From contig JASTVH010000004.1 in assembly GCA_042862465.1 (NCBI GenBank), positions 402,863-466,862 of the forward strand: 64,000 nt of DNA, in the 5' to 3' direction. The notes under the pieces were generated by a model that worked only from the letters and a program-made list of their open reading frames with translations, searched no databases and was not told where the DNA came from. The translations under genes and the position numbers were made by a program. The stretch comes from JASTVH01 sp042862465 (GTDB lineage: Bacteria > Pseudomonadota > Gammaproteobacteria > Pseudomonadales > Oleiphilaceae). This document shows positions 25,781 to 35,063 of the stretch, one piece after another (within the stretch, counting starts at the first letter, position 1; each line of letters opens with the position of its first letter).

Positions 25781-26362
25781 TCAGAGCCGTTTTTCCTCGC
25801 CGCGCCACAAGCGCAGAATGTTGTCACGGTGGCGAATCAGCATGGCGAGGCTGAGTAACAGAAAGAGGGCAAGATCCTCGGGATTGAGCCAGTAGCTGAC
25901 CACCGGCGCGATCAGGGCAGCGGTGATGGAGGCCACCGCGGAGATGCGGGTGATGCCGGCCAGGGTGACCCAGACTGTCGCCAACAGGGCGGTGGTCGCC
26001 GGCGCCAGCGCCAGGCCCACGCCCAAAGCCGTGGCCACCCCCTTGCCGCCATGGAAATGGTGGAAAACCGGGAACATGTGGCCGATTACCGCCGCGATGC
26101 CGATCAGGGCCTGGACCCAGGGGGCGACGCCCCAGGCACCGGCGAGGGCGACAGGCAGCGCCCCCTTGGCCGCATCACCGGCCAGGGTCAGGCCCGCCGG
26201 CAGCCAGCCGCCGAGCCGATAGACATTGGTGGCGCCGGGATTCCGGGAGCCGCTGGTCAGCGGCGAAGGCAGCTGCAGCGCCTGGCAGATGCGCGGGGCA
26301 AACAGCACCGAGCCGCACAGGTAGCCCAGCAGGCAAAGAATGGACAGATTGAAAAGCGTCAT
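25781..26362 (-). CDS. plsY: Glycerol-3-phosphate acyltransferase PlsY
   Basis: The 193-residue, five-span inner-membrane enzyme acylates glycerol 3-phosphate with acyl phosphate, the first step of phospholipid synthesis. The start at 26362 (MTLFNLSILCLLGYLCGS) gives the normal length; the frame upstream is not part of the family. Conserved loops are SGSRNPGATNVYRLGG and HMFPVFHHFHGGKGVAT. It is convergent with tsaD and divergent from folB. Confidence 0.95.
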   Translation of the reverse strand: MTLFNLSILCLLGYLCGSVLFAPRICQALQLPSPLTSGSRNPGATNVYRLGGWLPAGLTLAGDAAKGALPVALAGAWGVAPWVQALIGIAAVIGHMFPVFHHFHGGKGVATALGVGLALAPATTALLATVWVTLAGITRISAVASITAALIAPVVSYWLNPEDLALFLLLSLAMLIRHRDNILRLWRGEEKRL

Positions 26363-26453
26363 AGTCTGGACCGGCCCTGGCTCTGGCGCTGGAAAATGAG
26401 GCAAGCATTGCGAGGTTATGCCGGAGGCCGACGCATTGCAACGGGAGACGACC

Positions 26454-26807
26454 TTGGACAAGGTGACCATCAACAGCCTGGCCGTGGAAGCCGTGATCGG
26501 CGTGTACGACTGGGAACGTGACGTACGCCAGCGCCTGCTGGTGGATCTGGAGCTGGGGTGGGACAACCGCCAGCCGGGCGCCTCGGACCGGGTGGAGGAT
26601 GCCCTGGACTACACCGAAGTGGCCGCCGAGGTGACGCGGGTGCTGGTGGAAGGCCGTTTCCAGCTACTGGAGGCGGCGGTGGAAGCGCTTTGTCTGGCGC
26701 TGCAATCCCGCTTCGGGGTGCCCTGGTTGAGGGTGCATCTGCGCAAGCCGGGGGCGCTGCCGGGCGCGGATCATGTCGGTGTGTGCATTGAGCGGGGGGA
26801 GGGGTGA
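26454..26807 (+). CDS. folB: Dihydroneopterin aldolase
   Basis: I choose the TTG at 26454 because GGGAG lies six bases upstream and the 117-residue product (MDKVTINSLAVEAVIGVYDW) matches the family start; an ATG at 26418 would add twelve odd residues. The enzyme splits dihydroneopterin to hydroxymethyldihydropterin and glycolaldehyde in folate synthesis. The active-site region contains VIGVYDWERDVRQ, DYTEVA and a C-terminal KPGALPGADHVGV. It overlaps the next gene by four bases (GTGA). Confidence 0.93.
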   Translation: MDKVTINSLAVEAVIGVYDWERDVRQRLLVDLELGWDNRQPGASDRVEDALDYTEVAAEVTRVLVEGRFQLLEAAVEALCLALQSRFGVPWLRVHLRKPGALPGADHVGVCIERGEG

Positions 26808-27328
26808 GCCATCTCTTTCTGGGTATAGGCAGCAACACCTCTCCCGAGCACTACGTGCGTCAGGCGCTGGATGCCCTGCAAGCACGGCTCGGGGCGCTGG
26901 AGATTTCCTCGGTGTATGAAAGTGAAGCGGTTGGCTTTGACGGCACCAATTTTCTCAATCTGGTGGTGGCCGCCGATTGCAACCTGCCCCTGGACGAACT
27001 CTCCCGCTGGCTCAAACAGCTGGAAGCCGACAACGGCCGTCGGCGCGACACGCCCAAGTTCAGCCCACGCACCCTGGATGTGGACATCCTCGCCTACGGT
27101 GATCTGACCGGCATGATCCATGGCATCGAGCTGCCCCGGGCGGAAATTCTTACCAATGCCTTTGTGCTACAGCCACTGGCGGAAATCGCTCCTGAGGTGG
27201 AACACCCCGTTCTTGGCCGGCCCTATGGCGAGCTGTGGGGTGAGTATCGGAGCGAGCAGAAGTTATGGCCGGTACCGTTTGTTTGGCGGGGGAGGAAAAT
27301 CTCGCCGCGTGGGCAAGGAGGCTGTTGA
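26804..27328 (+). CDS. folK: HPPK (2-amino-4-hydroxy-6-hydroxymethyldihydropteridine pyrophosphokinase), first paralogue
   Basis: The 174-residue protein starts at a GTG overlapping the folB stop. It has LGIGSNTSPEHYV at the N-terminus, the FLNLVV strand, and the Mg-ATP motif TLDVDILAYG preceded by RRRDTPKFSPR. It would transfer pyrophosphate from ATP to hydroxymethyldihydropterin, the step after FolB. It is one of two HPPK-type genes in this window; the other (30997-31509) is closer to canonical FolK. The C-terminus is longer and basic. Which one is the main enzyme is not decidable here. Confidence 0.88.
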   Translation: MSHLFLGIGSNTSPEHYVRQALDALQARLGALEISSVYESEAVGFDGTNFLNLVVAADCNLPLDELSRWLKQLEADNGRRRDTPKFSPRTLDVDILAYGDLTGMIHGIELPRAEILTNAFVLQPLAEIAPEVEHPVLGRPYGELWGEYRSEQKLWPVPFVWRGRKISPRGQGGC

Positions 27329-27353
27329 CCGTTTTCCCGCTCGATTTCACCCA

Positions 27354-27443
27354 CGTCATTCCCGCGAAGGCGGGAATCCAGAGTATGCAACGATCAAGGC
27401 CAGATGCTTGCCGCCCTGGATCCCCGCCTTCGCGGGGATGACG
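27354..27443. repeat. Interspersed inverted repeat of the ATTCCCGCGAAGGCGGGAAT kind
   Basis: The left arm (27354-27381) and right arm (27416-27443) are inverted with a few differences, each containing a smaller palindrome around CGCGAAGGCG. This type of element is scattered through many proteobacterial genomes. It lies between the convergent folK and pgi genes. Confidence 0.8.
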
Positions 27444-27483
27444 GCAGATGGGGCTCCCCGGGATGCTGTAGGACGAGCGCCCC

Positions 27484-29145
27484 CTAATGACTATGCCGTG
27501 CCTTGAATAATTCCACCAGCCCGGCCGTTGAACTGTCCATCTCGCTCCCATCCTCCTTCTTGCCGAGCAACCGCGGCAGAATATCCTTGCCCAGCTGCTT
27601 GCCGAGCTCCACGCCCCACTGATCGAAGGAATCGATATTCCAGATCGCCCCCTGCACGTACACCTTGTGCTCGTACAGGGCGATCAGCGCACCGATGGTC
27701 CGGGGCGTGGCCTTTTCGAAGACCAGGGTGTTGCTCGGCTTGTTGCCCGGGATGGTCTTGTGCGGTGCCAGTGCCTGGGCCTCCGCATCGCTCAGACCCT
27801 GGTCCCTGAGTTCCTGGAAGGCTTCGTCACGGGTCTTGCCCCGCATTAGCGCCTGGGTCTGGCTCAGGCAGTTGGCGAAGAGGATGGCGTGATGGTTGGC
27901 CACCGGGTTGTGGGTCTTCAACGGAATGATGAAATCCGCCGGTGATAGCCGGGTGCCCTGGTGCAGGAGCTGGTGATAGGCGTGCTGGCCGTTGGCGCCG
28001 GCGCCACCCCAGATGATGGGGCCGGTGTCGTAGTCCACTTCGGTGCCGTGGCGGGTCACTGACTTGCCGTTGCTCTCCATGTCCAGTTGTTGCAGGTGCG
28101 CGGGCAGGCCGCGCAGGTAATGGTCGTAGGGCAGGATGGCATGGGAGTCGGCGTCGAAGAAGTTGCCGTACCAGATGCCGAGCAGGCCCATGATCACCGG
28201 CATGTTCTCTTCCAGCGGTGTGTTGCGGAAATGCTGGTCCATGGCATAGGCGCCGGAGAGCAGGGCGCGGAAGTTCTCGATGCCGATGGTCAATGCCGTG
28301 GGTAGGCCGATGGCGGACCACAGGGAATAGCGTCCGCCCACCCAGTCCCACATGGGGAAGATGTTTTCCCGGGCGATGCCGAAGCGTTCGGCTTCTTCGG
28401 CGTTGGCCGTCACGGCCACGAAGTGCTTGGCAATGGTTTCCTCGGTGCCGCCGTTATGCAGGAACCACTCCCGGGCCACCAGGGTGTTTTCCAGTGTCTC
28501 CTGGGTCTTGAAGGATTTCGACTGGATCAGGAACAGGGTGGTTTCCGGGTCGATGTGGCGCAGCACTTCGGTGATGTGGGAACCATCGATGTTGGCCACG
28601 TAATGACAGTTCAGCTGGCCGTGCCAGTAGGGCTTGAGGGAAGCGGACACCAGCTTGGGCCCCAGGAAGGAACCGCCGATACCGATACTGACAATGTGCT
28701 TGAACGGTTTGTTGGAGAACCCCCGCCACTGGGTGCTACGGATGCGCCAGACGAATTCTTCCATGCGATCGAGGGTGTCCAGCACCAGCGGCATGATGTC
28801 CTCGCCGTCCACCTGGATCGGTTCCTCGCTGAGGTTGCGCAGCGCCACGTGAAGGGCCGGGCGTTTTTCCGTGTTGTTGATGGCCGCGCCCCGAAACATG
28901 GCTTCGATCTGTTCCGGCAGGGCACAGCTGCGCGCCAGACTGAACAGCTTGTCCAGGGTCGCCTGGGTGATGCGGTTCTTGGAGTAGTCCAGCATGAGGC
29001 CCGCAGCACTCGCGCAATAGCGCTCGAAGCGATCCGGGTCCTCGGCAAACAGGTCGCGCATGTGAACGTCGCGCATCTGCTCGGCATGTTCGAGCAGGGC
29101 CTGCCACTCGGGGCGTTGGGTCAGCGAGGTGTCGGGCTTGTTCAT
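27484..29145 (-). CDS. pgi: Glucose-6-phosphate isomerase
   Basis: This 553-residue enzyme interconverts glucose 6-phosphate and fructose 6-phosphate. Signature regions are VSIGIGGSFLGPKLV, GGRYSLWSAIGLPTAL (family signature), GAGANGQHAYHQLLHQGT with the catalytic histidine, and the C-terminal NIDSFDQWGVELGK signature. It is last in the run pcnB-folK-panB-panC-pgi. Confidence 0.98.
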   Translation of the reverse strand: MNKPDTSLTQRPEWQALLEHAEQMRDVHMRDLFAEDPDRFERYCASAAGLMLDYSKNRITQATLDKLFSLARSCALPEQIEAMFRGAAINNTEKRPALHVALRNLSEEPIQVDGEDIMPLVLDTLDRMEEFVWRIRSTQWRGFSNKPFKHIVSIGIGGSFLGPKLVSASLKPYWHGQLNCHYVANIDGSHITEVLRHIDPETTLFLIQSKSFKTQETLENTLVAREWFLHNGGTEETIAKHFVAVTANAEEAERFGIARENIFPMWDWVGGRYSLWSAIGLPTALTIGIENFRALLSGAYAMDQHFRNTPLEENMPVIMGLLGIWYGNFFDADSHAILPYDHYLRGLPAHLQQLDMESNGKSVTRHGTEVDYDTGPIIWGGAGANGQHAYHQLLHQGTRLSPADFIIPLKTHNPVANHHAILFANCLSQTQALMRGKTRDEAFQELRDQGLSDAEAQALAPHKTIPGNKPSNTLVFEKATPRTIGALIALYEHKVYVQGAIWNIDSFDQWGVELGKQLGKDILPRLLGKKEDGSEMDSSTAGLVELFKARHSH

Positions 29146-29159
29146 GTCGTTCCTTCGAG

Positions 29160-30008
29160 CTAGAGATCGACTGTGACGTTGTCGATCAGGCGGGTGGTGC
29201 CGAGTTTGGCGGCCGCCAGGATGGCAATGTGGGGGTCATCCGCGGCCGCCGGGCGCAAGGTGTCGCGGTGCACGATGTTGAAATAGTCCGGTTCGAAACC
29301 CTGGGCCTTGAGTGTTTCGTTGGCGTCCTGCTGCAGCTGTCCGAAATTCCGGTTGCCGGCCTTGATGGCGTCGGCAGTCTGGCTCAGGCAGCGGTAGAGC
29401 GCCGGCGCCCGGGCGCGTTCGTCTTCGCTCAGATAGCCGTTGCGGGAGCTCATCGCGAGGCCGTCTTTTTCCCGCACGGTAGCGGCGCCAACGATCTTCA
29501 CCGGCATGAACAGGTCCCGCACCATCTTGCGGATGACCGCCAGTTGCTGGAAATCCTTCTGACCGAAGATGGCGCTGTCCGGCTGCACCATGTTGAACAG
29601 CATGGTGACCACGGTAGCCACGCCGGTGAAGTGGCCGGGGCGGCTGGCGCCGCAGTGCAGTTCGGTGATGTCCGGCACGCTGACCTGGGTCTGGTGACCC
29701 ATGCCTTCCGGATAGACTTCCGAGACCGGGGGCGCAAAGACCAGATCACAGCCGGCTTCGGAGAGCTTTTCCTGATCCTCCTGCAGGGTGCGCGGGTAGG
29801 CGTCCAGATCCTCGTTAGGGCCAAACTGCATGGGATTGACGAAGATGCTGGCCACCACGAAGTCGCCCTGCACACAGGCTTCCTTCACCAGGCTCAGGTG
29901 ACCTTCGTGCAGGTTGCCCATGGTGGGGACCAGGGCGATGCGGACGCCCTTCTCGCGCTGGCGGTGAATGATGGCGCGTAGTTCGCTGACGGTATGGACG
30001 GTTCTCAT
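29160..30008 (-). CDS. panC: Pantothenate synthetase
   Basis: The 282-residue enzyme condenses pantoate with beta-alanine using ATP. The ATG at 30008 overlaps the panB stop by four bases (ATGA), so the two are coupled. Motifs are PTMGNLHEGHLSLV, FGQKDFQQLAVIRKM and AMSSRNGYLS (KMSKS-like). The true start was chosen over a longer open frame lying in panB. Confidence 0.97.
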   Translation of the reverse strand: MRTVHTVSELRAIIHRQREKGVRIALVPTMGNLHEGHLSLVKEACVQGDFVVASIFVNPMQFGPNEDLDAYPRTLQEDQEKLSEAGCDLVFAPPVSEVYPEGMGHQTQVSVPDITELHCGASRPGHFTGVATVVTMLFNMVQPDSAIFGQKDFQQLAVIRKMVRDLFMPVKIVGAATVREKDGLAMSSRNGYLSEDERARAPALYRCLSQTADAIKAGNRNFGQLQQDANETLKAQGFEPDYFNIVHRDTLRPAAADDPHIAILAAAKLGTTRLIDNVTVDL

Positions 30009-30799
30009 GAGGAGAAGCAATGCTCCGGTTCGGGGAATCGTTTTTCGCGCACGGCGGCCACATAGGCTTCGATGGCGCCCTGCACCGAGTCGGCCTCGGC
30101 CATGAAATTCTTGACGAAGCGCGGACGGCGGCCCGGGGTGACGCCGAGCATGTCGTGCAGCACCAGGACCTGACCGTCGGTATTGGGGCCGGCACCGATG
30201 CCGATTACCGGCGCCTCCACCGCTTCGGTGATGCGCGCGCCAAGTTCGCTGGGCACGCACTCCAGCAGGATGATATCAGCCCCGGCTTCCACCAGCATGC
30301 GGGCATGGCGCACCATCTGGTCCGCGGCGCGCTCTTCCTTGCCCTGGACCTTGTAGCCGCCGAACTTGTTGACGAACTGTGGGGTCAGGCCCAGGTGCGC
30401 GCACACCGGAACGCCGCGTTCGCTCAGGCAGCGGATGGTGGGTTCCATCCAGTCGGTGCCTTCCAGTTTGACCATGTGGGCACCGGCCCGCATGAGTTGG
30501 GCGGCATTCTCCATGGCCTGTTCCGGGGTGCCGTAACTGAGAAAGGGCATGTCCGCCATCAGCAGGGCACCGCGATTGCCCTGGGCCACGCAGCGGACGT
30601 GGTAGGCCATGTCGTCCATGGTCACCGGCAGGGTGCTGGTTTGCCCCTGCAATACCATGCCCAGCGAATCGCCGACCAGCATGACGTCGGTACCGGCTTC
30701 GCTGACCACCTGCGCAAACGTGGCATCGTAGGCCGTGAGAACGCTGAACTTCTCGCCCTGGGCCTTGCGATCCCGCAGGGTGTTGATGGTAACCGCCAT
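30005..30799 (-). CDS. panB: 3-methyl-2-oxobutanoate hydroxymethyltransferase
   Basis: A 264-residue TIM barrel that adds a hydroxymethyl group from methylene-tetrahydrofolate to ketoisovalerate, the first step to pantoate. Key sequences are LTAYDATFAQVVSEAGTDV, VGDSLGMVLQG, VCAHLGLTPQ and LLECVPSEL. It is coupled to panC. Confidence 0.97.
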   Translation of the reverse strand: MAVTINTLRDRKAQGEKFSVLTAYDATFAQVVSEAGTDVMLVGDSLGMVLQGQTSTLPVTMDDMAYHVRCVAQGNRGALLMADMPFLSYGTPEQAMENAAQLMRAGAHMVKLEGTDWMEPTIRCLSERGVPVCAHLGLTPQFVNKFGGYKVQGKEERAADQMVRHARMLVEAGADIILLECVPSELGARITEAVEAPVIGIGAGPNTDGQVLVLHDMLGVTPGRRPRFVKNFMAEADSVQGAIEAYVAAVREKRFPEPEHCFSS

Positions 30800-30996
30800 A
30801 TCACGTGTCCTCTTTCAGCCGGGTGGGATGCAGTACACGCTCGCGGCGTCCACTGCACAACGGATTCTGTGCGTCGACTGGGCTTTGGGGAATGTGCCGA
30901 ACCGATCCTGCAGGCAACAGCTTGGAAGACCAGCGTAAAGCTGCAGGGGTCGTCGTTCCCACAAGAAAGTTCCCTAAGGTTAATCGTGCCGCCGGT

Positions 30997-31509
30997 TCAA
31001 GACAACCGCTGCGCGGGCACCGGCCGCAGGCGGTGGTCGGGGCATTGGGCAAGCAGCTCGGCGATGGCGCGACCGTCGGGGAGCGTCAGGTCCGGGGCCA
31101 GGTCGTGCAGGGGCCGGAGTACAAACTCCCGGTTGCCGATTTCGGGGTGGGGGACGGTCAGTCGCTGTGTCTGGATCTGTTGGCGTCCAAACAACAGGAT
31201 ATCCAGATCCAGGGTGCGTGGCCCCCAGCGCTCGCCGCGTTCACGGCCCTGGGTGAGCTCGATCTGTTGCAGGTAGTCGAGCAGGCTTTCCGGTGGCAGG
31301 CGGGTATCCAGCGCGGCCGCCCCGTTGATGTAGTCGGGTTGCCCGGCCGGACCGAGCGGTGCGCTGCGGTAGAGCGGGGACGCGTCCGCCAGCGTCGTGT
31401 CCGGGAGTTGGGCTAGGGCTTCCAGGGCCGCGTGCACCTGCAGCAGCGGGGAGTCGAGGTTGCTGCCCAGGCCAATGTACACCCGCTCGGCAGCGCCAGC
31501 CTCAGTCAT
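30997..31509 (-). CDS. folK: HPPK (FolK), second paralogue
   Basis: The 170-residue protein has the classical FolK pattern: VYIGLGSNLDSPL, SPLYRSAPLG, the catalytic GERWGPRTLDLDILLFG and a C-terminal VPHPEIGNREFVLRPL. The ATG at 31509 overlaps the pcnB stop by eight bases, so it is translated with pcnB. It catalyses pyrophosphorylation of hydroxymethyldihydropterin in folate synthesis and is the better candidate for the main FolK. Confidence 0.95.
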   Translation of the reverse strand: MTEAGAAERVYIGLGSNLDSPLLQVHAALEALAQLPDTTLADASPLYRSAPLGPAGQPDYINGAAALDTRLPPESLLDYLQQIELTQGRERGERWGPRTLDLDILLFGRQQIQTQRLTVPHPEIGNREFVLRPLHDLAPDLTLPDGRAIAELLAQCPDHRLRPVPAQRLS

Positions 31510-32851
31510 TGCGTGGCCCTTTGCGGCGACGACGGCGGCGTTTTTTGCCCCCGGGTCCGCCCAGGGCGTTGACCATGCTGCGGCGCTCGTCTTCGTCAGC
31601 ATTCTGGAACTGCGTCCACCACTCGCCCAGACCGCCGGTGTCTTCGCCGGCCCATTCCCGTACCAGCAGGAAGTCGTAGGCGGCGCGGAAGCGCGGATGC
31701 CGCAGCAGGGATTCGGCGGCCTTGCCGCGGCGCTTGGGCAGGCGTACCTGCAGTTCCCAGATCTCGCGCATGGGGACGGCAAAGCGTTTGGGCAGGGAGG
31801 TGGCCTGGGTCTGGCGCCCCATCACGTCGCCTGCGGCCTGGTGCAGTGCCTGATAGGACGGTTCGCCATTGTCCATTTCCTGTTGCCAGGCCCGGTTCAG
31901 GGCCGGCCACAGCAGAGCGGCATAAAGGAAGTACGGCGTCACCGGTTTGCCTTCGCCGATTCGGCGGTCGGTATTGGCCAGGGCGGCGGTGATTACTTTA
32001 TCGCTGTGGCCCTGGGCCAGACATTCGGCGGTCTCCGGGAAGAGGGCATCGAACAGGCCGTATTCGCGCAGCAGCTGATAGGTCTGCTCGGCATGGCCGG
32101 CGGTAAAGAGTTTAAGGACTTCCTCGAACAGGCGCGCCGGCGGGATGTGATCGAGAAGGCCGGCCAGGCGCTTGATGGGCTCGGCGGTCTTGGGTTCGAT
32201 CTCGAAACCGAGCTTCACCGCAAAACGAACGGCCCGCAGCATCCGTACCGGGTCTTCCCGGTAGCGGGTTTCCGGATCACCGATCAGGCGCAGTTGCCGG
32301 GCCTTGAGGTCCTCGAGGCCGCCGGCGAAATCATGGACGGTGAAGTCCTTGATGCAGTAGTACAGCGCGTTGACCGTGAAGTCACGACGCAGGGCGTCCT
32401 CTTCCTGGCTGCCGTAAATGTTGTCGCGCAGCAGCAGGCCGTGCTCGTTCTGCTTGCGGTGGGCGCTATCCTCGTCTTCCTTGGACGGACCGCCGCGGAA
32501 GGTGGTGACCTCGATAATCTCGCGTCCGAAAACCACATGAACAATACGGAACCGCCGCCCAATCAGCCGCGAATTGCGGAACAGGTCATGCACCTCTTCC
32601 GGGGTCGCGTTGGTGGCGATGTCGAAGTCCTTGGGGTGACCGTCCAGCAGCAGATCCCGCACGCCACCGCCCACCAGGTAGGCTTCGAAGCCGGCCTTGT
32701 TGAGGCGGTAAAGCACCTTTTTGGCGGATTCGCTGATGTCCTTGCGCGAGATCGTGTGTTGATCGCGGGGTACGACAGTGAGCTTGTGTCGGGATTGTGC
32801 CATGGAGGCGTTACCCAGGCCCGGTATCAGGGAAAGGAATCGTCTTAGCAT
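31502..32851 (-). CDS. pcnB: Poly(A) polymerase I
   Basis: The 449-residue enzyme adds 3' poly(A) tails that mark RNAs for decay. The class II nucleotidyltransferase head has YLVGGGVRDLLLDG and the metal pair in DFDIATNA, followed by the RRFRIVHVVFGREIIEV and ALRRDFTVNALYY segments. The C-terminus ends in a strongly basic KKRRRRRRKG tail for RNA binding. It sits immediately downstream of the crcZ-type sRNA locus and is coupled to folK. Confidence 0.96.
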   Translation of the reverse strand: MLRRFLSLIPGLGNASMAQSRHKLTVVPRDQHTISRKDISESAKKVLYRLNKAGFEAYLVGGGVRDLLLDGHPKDFDIATNATPEEVHDLFRNSRLIGRRFRIVHVVFGREIIEVTTFRGGPSKEDEDSAHRKQNEHGLLLRDNIYGSQEEDALRRDFTVNALYYCIKDFTVHDFAGGLEDLKARQLRLIGDPETRYREDPVRMLRAVRFAVKLGFEIEPKTAEPIKRLAGLLDHIPPARLFEEVLKLFTAGHAEQTYQLLREYGLFDALFPETAECLAQGHSDKVITAALANTDRRIGEGKPVTPYFLYAALLWPALNRAWQQEMDNGEPSYQALHQAAGDVMGRQTQATSLPKRFAVPMREIWELQVRLPKRRGKAAESLLRHPRFRAAYDFLLVREWAGEDTGGLGEWWTQFQNADEDERRSMVNALGGPGGKKRRRRRRKGPRND

Positions 32852-33008
32852 TCCGGCTTCGTGGTGTTAGGTAAAAAGAGACAAAGGCAGCAGTGTAACG
32901 GTTTGCCCCGGATTTCTCACTAGGCAGGCGCTGATTAATTCCGGAGCACCTGTGATGCGGGAAGCGATGGCGTTGCGAAGATGGGTTCGGGAGTTTTGAG
33001 GAGGCCAT

Positions 33009-33044
33009 AAAATCAAAAGGCGGGATGGCTCTCACCACCCCGCC
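33009..33044 (-). terminator. Intrinsic terminator of the CrcZ-type RNA
   Basis: On the minus strand GGCGGG (33044-33039) pairs with CCCGCC (33024-33019), extended by a GTGG/CCAT region, followed by TTTTGATTTT. Confidence 0.88.
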
Positions 33045-33386
33045 GAAATCGTGCTTAGACGATCGCTTGTTCTTGTTGTTGCGTCCATGTCCCATGGTGC
33101 AAGTGCAATCCCAAGTCGGGGATTGATCAGTCGGCGAACGGAAGGCTTTGAATACTGAGAGCGGTTAGGGACGAGGTGCAAGCTTGACGGCATGTTCAGC
33201 GCTGTCTTTACGACAGTTCTTCTCCGGACACACCACTCGCAGTCGTCTCAGGTCCGCTAAAAAGCTCGGCACCCAAAACACTCAGTTCGCTGCGCTCTGT
33301 TTTTGTTTTTGTTGCTGAGCGCGTGTGACGGCTTTTTGTTGTTCTTGTGGCGCCGTCGCTCTCCGTTGGCTGTTCTTCTTGTTTGC
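33009..33386 (-). ncRNA. crcZ: CrcZ-type small RNA (Crc/Hfq-sequestering)
   Basis: The 797-bp gap between pcnB and cbrB holds a transcription unit with no credible protein. It has a sigma-54 promoter at 33398-33412 and a strong intrinsic terminator at 33009-33044. In between are A-rich CA motifs of the AANAANAA kind on the minus strand at 33371-33385, 33332-33349, 33297-33314 and 33064-33083, with a weaker one near 33214-33226. Length (about 378 nt), position and promoter match CrcZ of Pseudomonas, which CbrB activates and which titrates Hfq/Crc to relieve catabolite repression. The 5' end is inferred from the promoter (about twelve bases after the GC of the -12 element). Confidence 0.85.
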
Positions 33387-33397
33387 CCCTGTATAGT

Positions 33398-33412
33398 GCA
33401 GTCGCTGTGCCA
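33398..33412 (-). promoter_or_regulatory. Sigma-54 promoter of the CrcZ-type RNA
   Basis: On the minus strand the sequence is TGGCACAGCGACTGCA. The GG and GC elements have the exact -24/-12 spacing, with one departure from consensus TGGCAC-N5-TTGC (C for T before TGC). It requires RpoN and an NtrC-type activator, which CbrB next door supplies. Confidence 0.85.
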
Positions 33413-33529
33413 GAAATAAAAAGTTACCTGTTAACAGAGGCTTAACACTTTTTCACATTTTTATAGACTAAAAAATAATCAAAAAACCGTTACTTACAAA
33501 AGAGGGTTTTCAAAAGGGTGTTTCGGTCG

Positions 33530-33547
33530 GTAACACTCGGGTAACAC
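33530..33547 (-). promoter_or_regulatory. Tandem GTGTTAC sites, candidate CbrB enhancer
   Basis: On the minus strand two GTGTTAC heptamers are exactly 11 bp apart (33547-33541 and 33536-33530), one helical turn, about 145-160 bp before the predicted RNA start. That is the usual place for an activator of a sigma-54 promoter. Related TTAC/GTAA sequences occur closer in (33487-33497, 33422-33434). Binding by CbrB is inferred. Confidence 0.55.
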
Positions 33548-33575
33548 ATGGGGTGAGAGGTAAAGGTTTGTGGTT

Positions 33576-33595
33576 AGCGTCGGACGTCCGACGCT
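33576..33595. repeat. 20-bp perfect palindrome after cbrB
   Basis: AGCGTCGGACGTCCGACGCT lies 53 bp past the cbrB stop codon. It could end the cbrB transcript or bind a regulator of the crcZ region. On the plus strand it is followed by TTTT, but no plus-strand gene precedes it. Confidence 0.7.
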
Positions 33596-33647
33596 TTTGG
33601 GGGCAGTCCAGTATTAGGCTTTTCGACCGACGACCGAGGCCATCGGT

Positions 33648-35059
<1,412 letters not shown>

Positions 35060-35063
<4 letters not shown>

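Noticed and set aside
32811..33095. 94-codon minus-strand frame in the cbrB-pcnB gap
   Set aside because: It crosses the intrinsic terminator of the CrcZ-type RNA and overlaps pcnB; its first codons are CA-motif sequence read as protein.
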